From contig JAJFIM010000217.1 of the NCBI GenBank assembly GCA_021774995.1, positions 1 through 5,833 on the forward strand: a stretch of 5,833 nucleotides of DNA, in the 5' to 3' direction. The stretch comes from Alphaproteobacteria bacterium. Lineage in GTDB: Bacteria > Pseudomonadota > Alphaproteobacteria > SMXP01. The notes under the pieces were generated by a model, which made no database searches, was not told where the DNA came from, and saw nothing but the letters and a program-made list of their open reading frames with translations. A program made the translations under genes and the position numbers. Below, piece after piece: positions 5,511 to 5,833 of this stretch (position 1 is its first letter; each line of letters starts with the position of its first letter).

Positions 5511-5833
5511 GTACGGCCCAGACTGTGTGAAAACTCAATTGGATATATAATCATATTTTCCGGTTAGATGGAGTATTCCATGAGTGGATTCATTGAGGGC
5601 GAAGGTAGGACTCAAGCTACTTTGCTCCCAGAAATACTCGACGATTACATCACAGAAGATAATGCTGTTCGAGTAATCGATGTATTTATTGATGGCATTG
5701 ATCTTTCGGGCATGGGTTTTAAGACGGCTCCTAAAGATACTGGTCGACCAGCTTATCATCCGGCAACCATGCTAAAGCTCTATGTCTACGGCTATCTTAA
5801 CCGAATACAGTCAACTCGTCGCCTGGAACGAGA
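5510..5833 (+). mobile_element. IS1182-family insertion sequence, left part (left edge approximate)
   Basis: An insertion sequence enters here and continues beyond the window. It is recognised from its transposase. The bases ahead of that gene, around ACGGCCCAGACTGTGTGAAA (5513-5532), are the likely left terminus with its inverted repeat. The matching right end and target duplication lie outside the window, so the exact boundary cannot be fixed. IS1182-group elements are often found near palindromic targets, which fits the hairpin at 5483-5510, though that link is inference. Confidence 0.65.
5580..5833 (+). CDS. IS1182-family transposase, N-terminal part (runs off the window)
   Basis: The first 84 complete codons of a DDE transposase. 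The start MSGFIEGEGRTQATLLPE, the segment VIDVFIDGIDLSGMGF (residues 36-51) and the highly typical GRPAYHPATMLKLYVYGYLN (59-78) followed by RIQSTRRLERE are hallmarks of the IS1182 group N-terminal domain (DUF772-like), which binds the IS ends. The catalytic DDE core would lie downstream, outside the window. ATG at 5580 is chosen because family members usually begin MSxFIEG and GGAG (5570-5573) sits six bases upstream; an in-frame ATG at 5568 would add four residues. The reading frame is intact as far as it can be seen, so the element may be active. Confidence 0.9.
   Translation, partial: MSGFIEGEGRTQATLLPEILDDYITEDNAVRVIDVFIDGIDLSGMGFKTAPKDTGRPAYHPATMLKLYVYGYLNRIQSTRRLER

Noticed and set aside
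5535..5759. Minus-strand 74-codon frame at the IS left end
   Set aside because: It is antisense to the unmistakable IS1182 transposase start.
1..5833. Search for CRISPR repeats, tRNA or rRNA genes, and toxin-antitoxin or defence genes
   Set aside because: No regularly spaced repeats, cloverleaf-like segments or defence-type motifs were seen; genes in the window point to polysaccharide modification and transposition.

Overview
The window looks like part of a bacterial exopolysaccharide, capsule or O-antigen gene cluster, with every recognised gene on the + strand. The base composition is moderate to AT-rich and the Shine-Dalgarno sites are GAGG-like. The IS1182-type transposase resembles those common in Gammaproteobacteria, so a proteobacterial, possibly marine or halophilic, host is my inference. 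No taxonomic marker is present.

Layout: (1) Bases 2-100 may be the last hydrophobic residues of an upstream membrane protein. (2) 157-1668 encodes a 503-residue multi-spanning membrane protein of the O-antigen polymerase/ligase (Wzy/WaaL-like) type. (3) 1669-1988 has no gene. It holds a short non-coding transposable element (1706-1853) with near-identical inverted ends and a perfect 8-bp target duplication, TATTGTTA. (4) 1989-2858 is a PAPS-dependent sulfotransferase, followed after 13 bases by (5) 2872-3645, a NodB-type polysaccharide deacetylase. (6) 3646-4319 holds a 26-codon ORF of unknown meaning and the decayed remnant of another sulfotransferase (3800-4252), with its middle deleted and its frame broken. 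(7) 4320-5336 is an intact second sulfotransferase of a different subfamily, with a basic C-terminal tail. (8) 5337-5579 is intergenic, with a promoter-like site and a strong hairpin. (9) From about 5510 an IS1182-family insertion sequence begins; its transposase starts at 5580 and runs off the window.

How the genes could work together (inference): the membrane polymerase joins lipid-linked repeat units outside the inner membrane, and the deacetylase removes N- or O-acetyl groups from the sugar. The sulfotransferases move sulfate from PAPS onto hydroxyls or freed amines. Deacetylase next to sulfotransferase recalls the deacetylation/N-sulfation logic of heparan sulfate. A sulfated, partly deacetylated surface polysaccharide is the simplest reading. 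The dead sulfotransferase, the MITE-like element and the IS suggest the locus is being remodelled. I see no CRISPR array, tRNA, rRNA or defence system.
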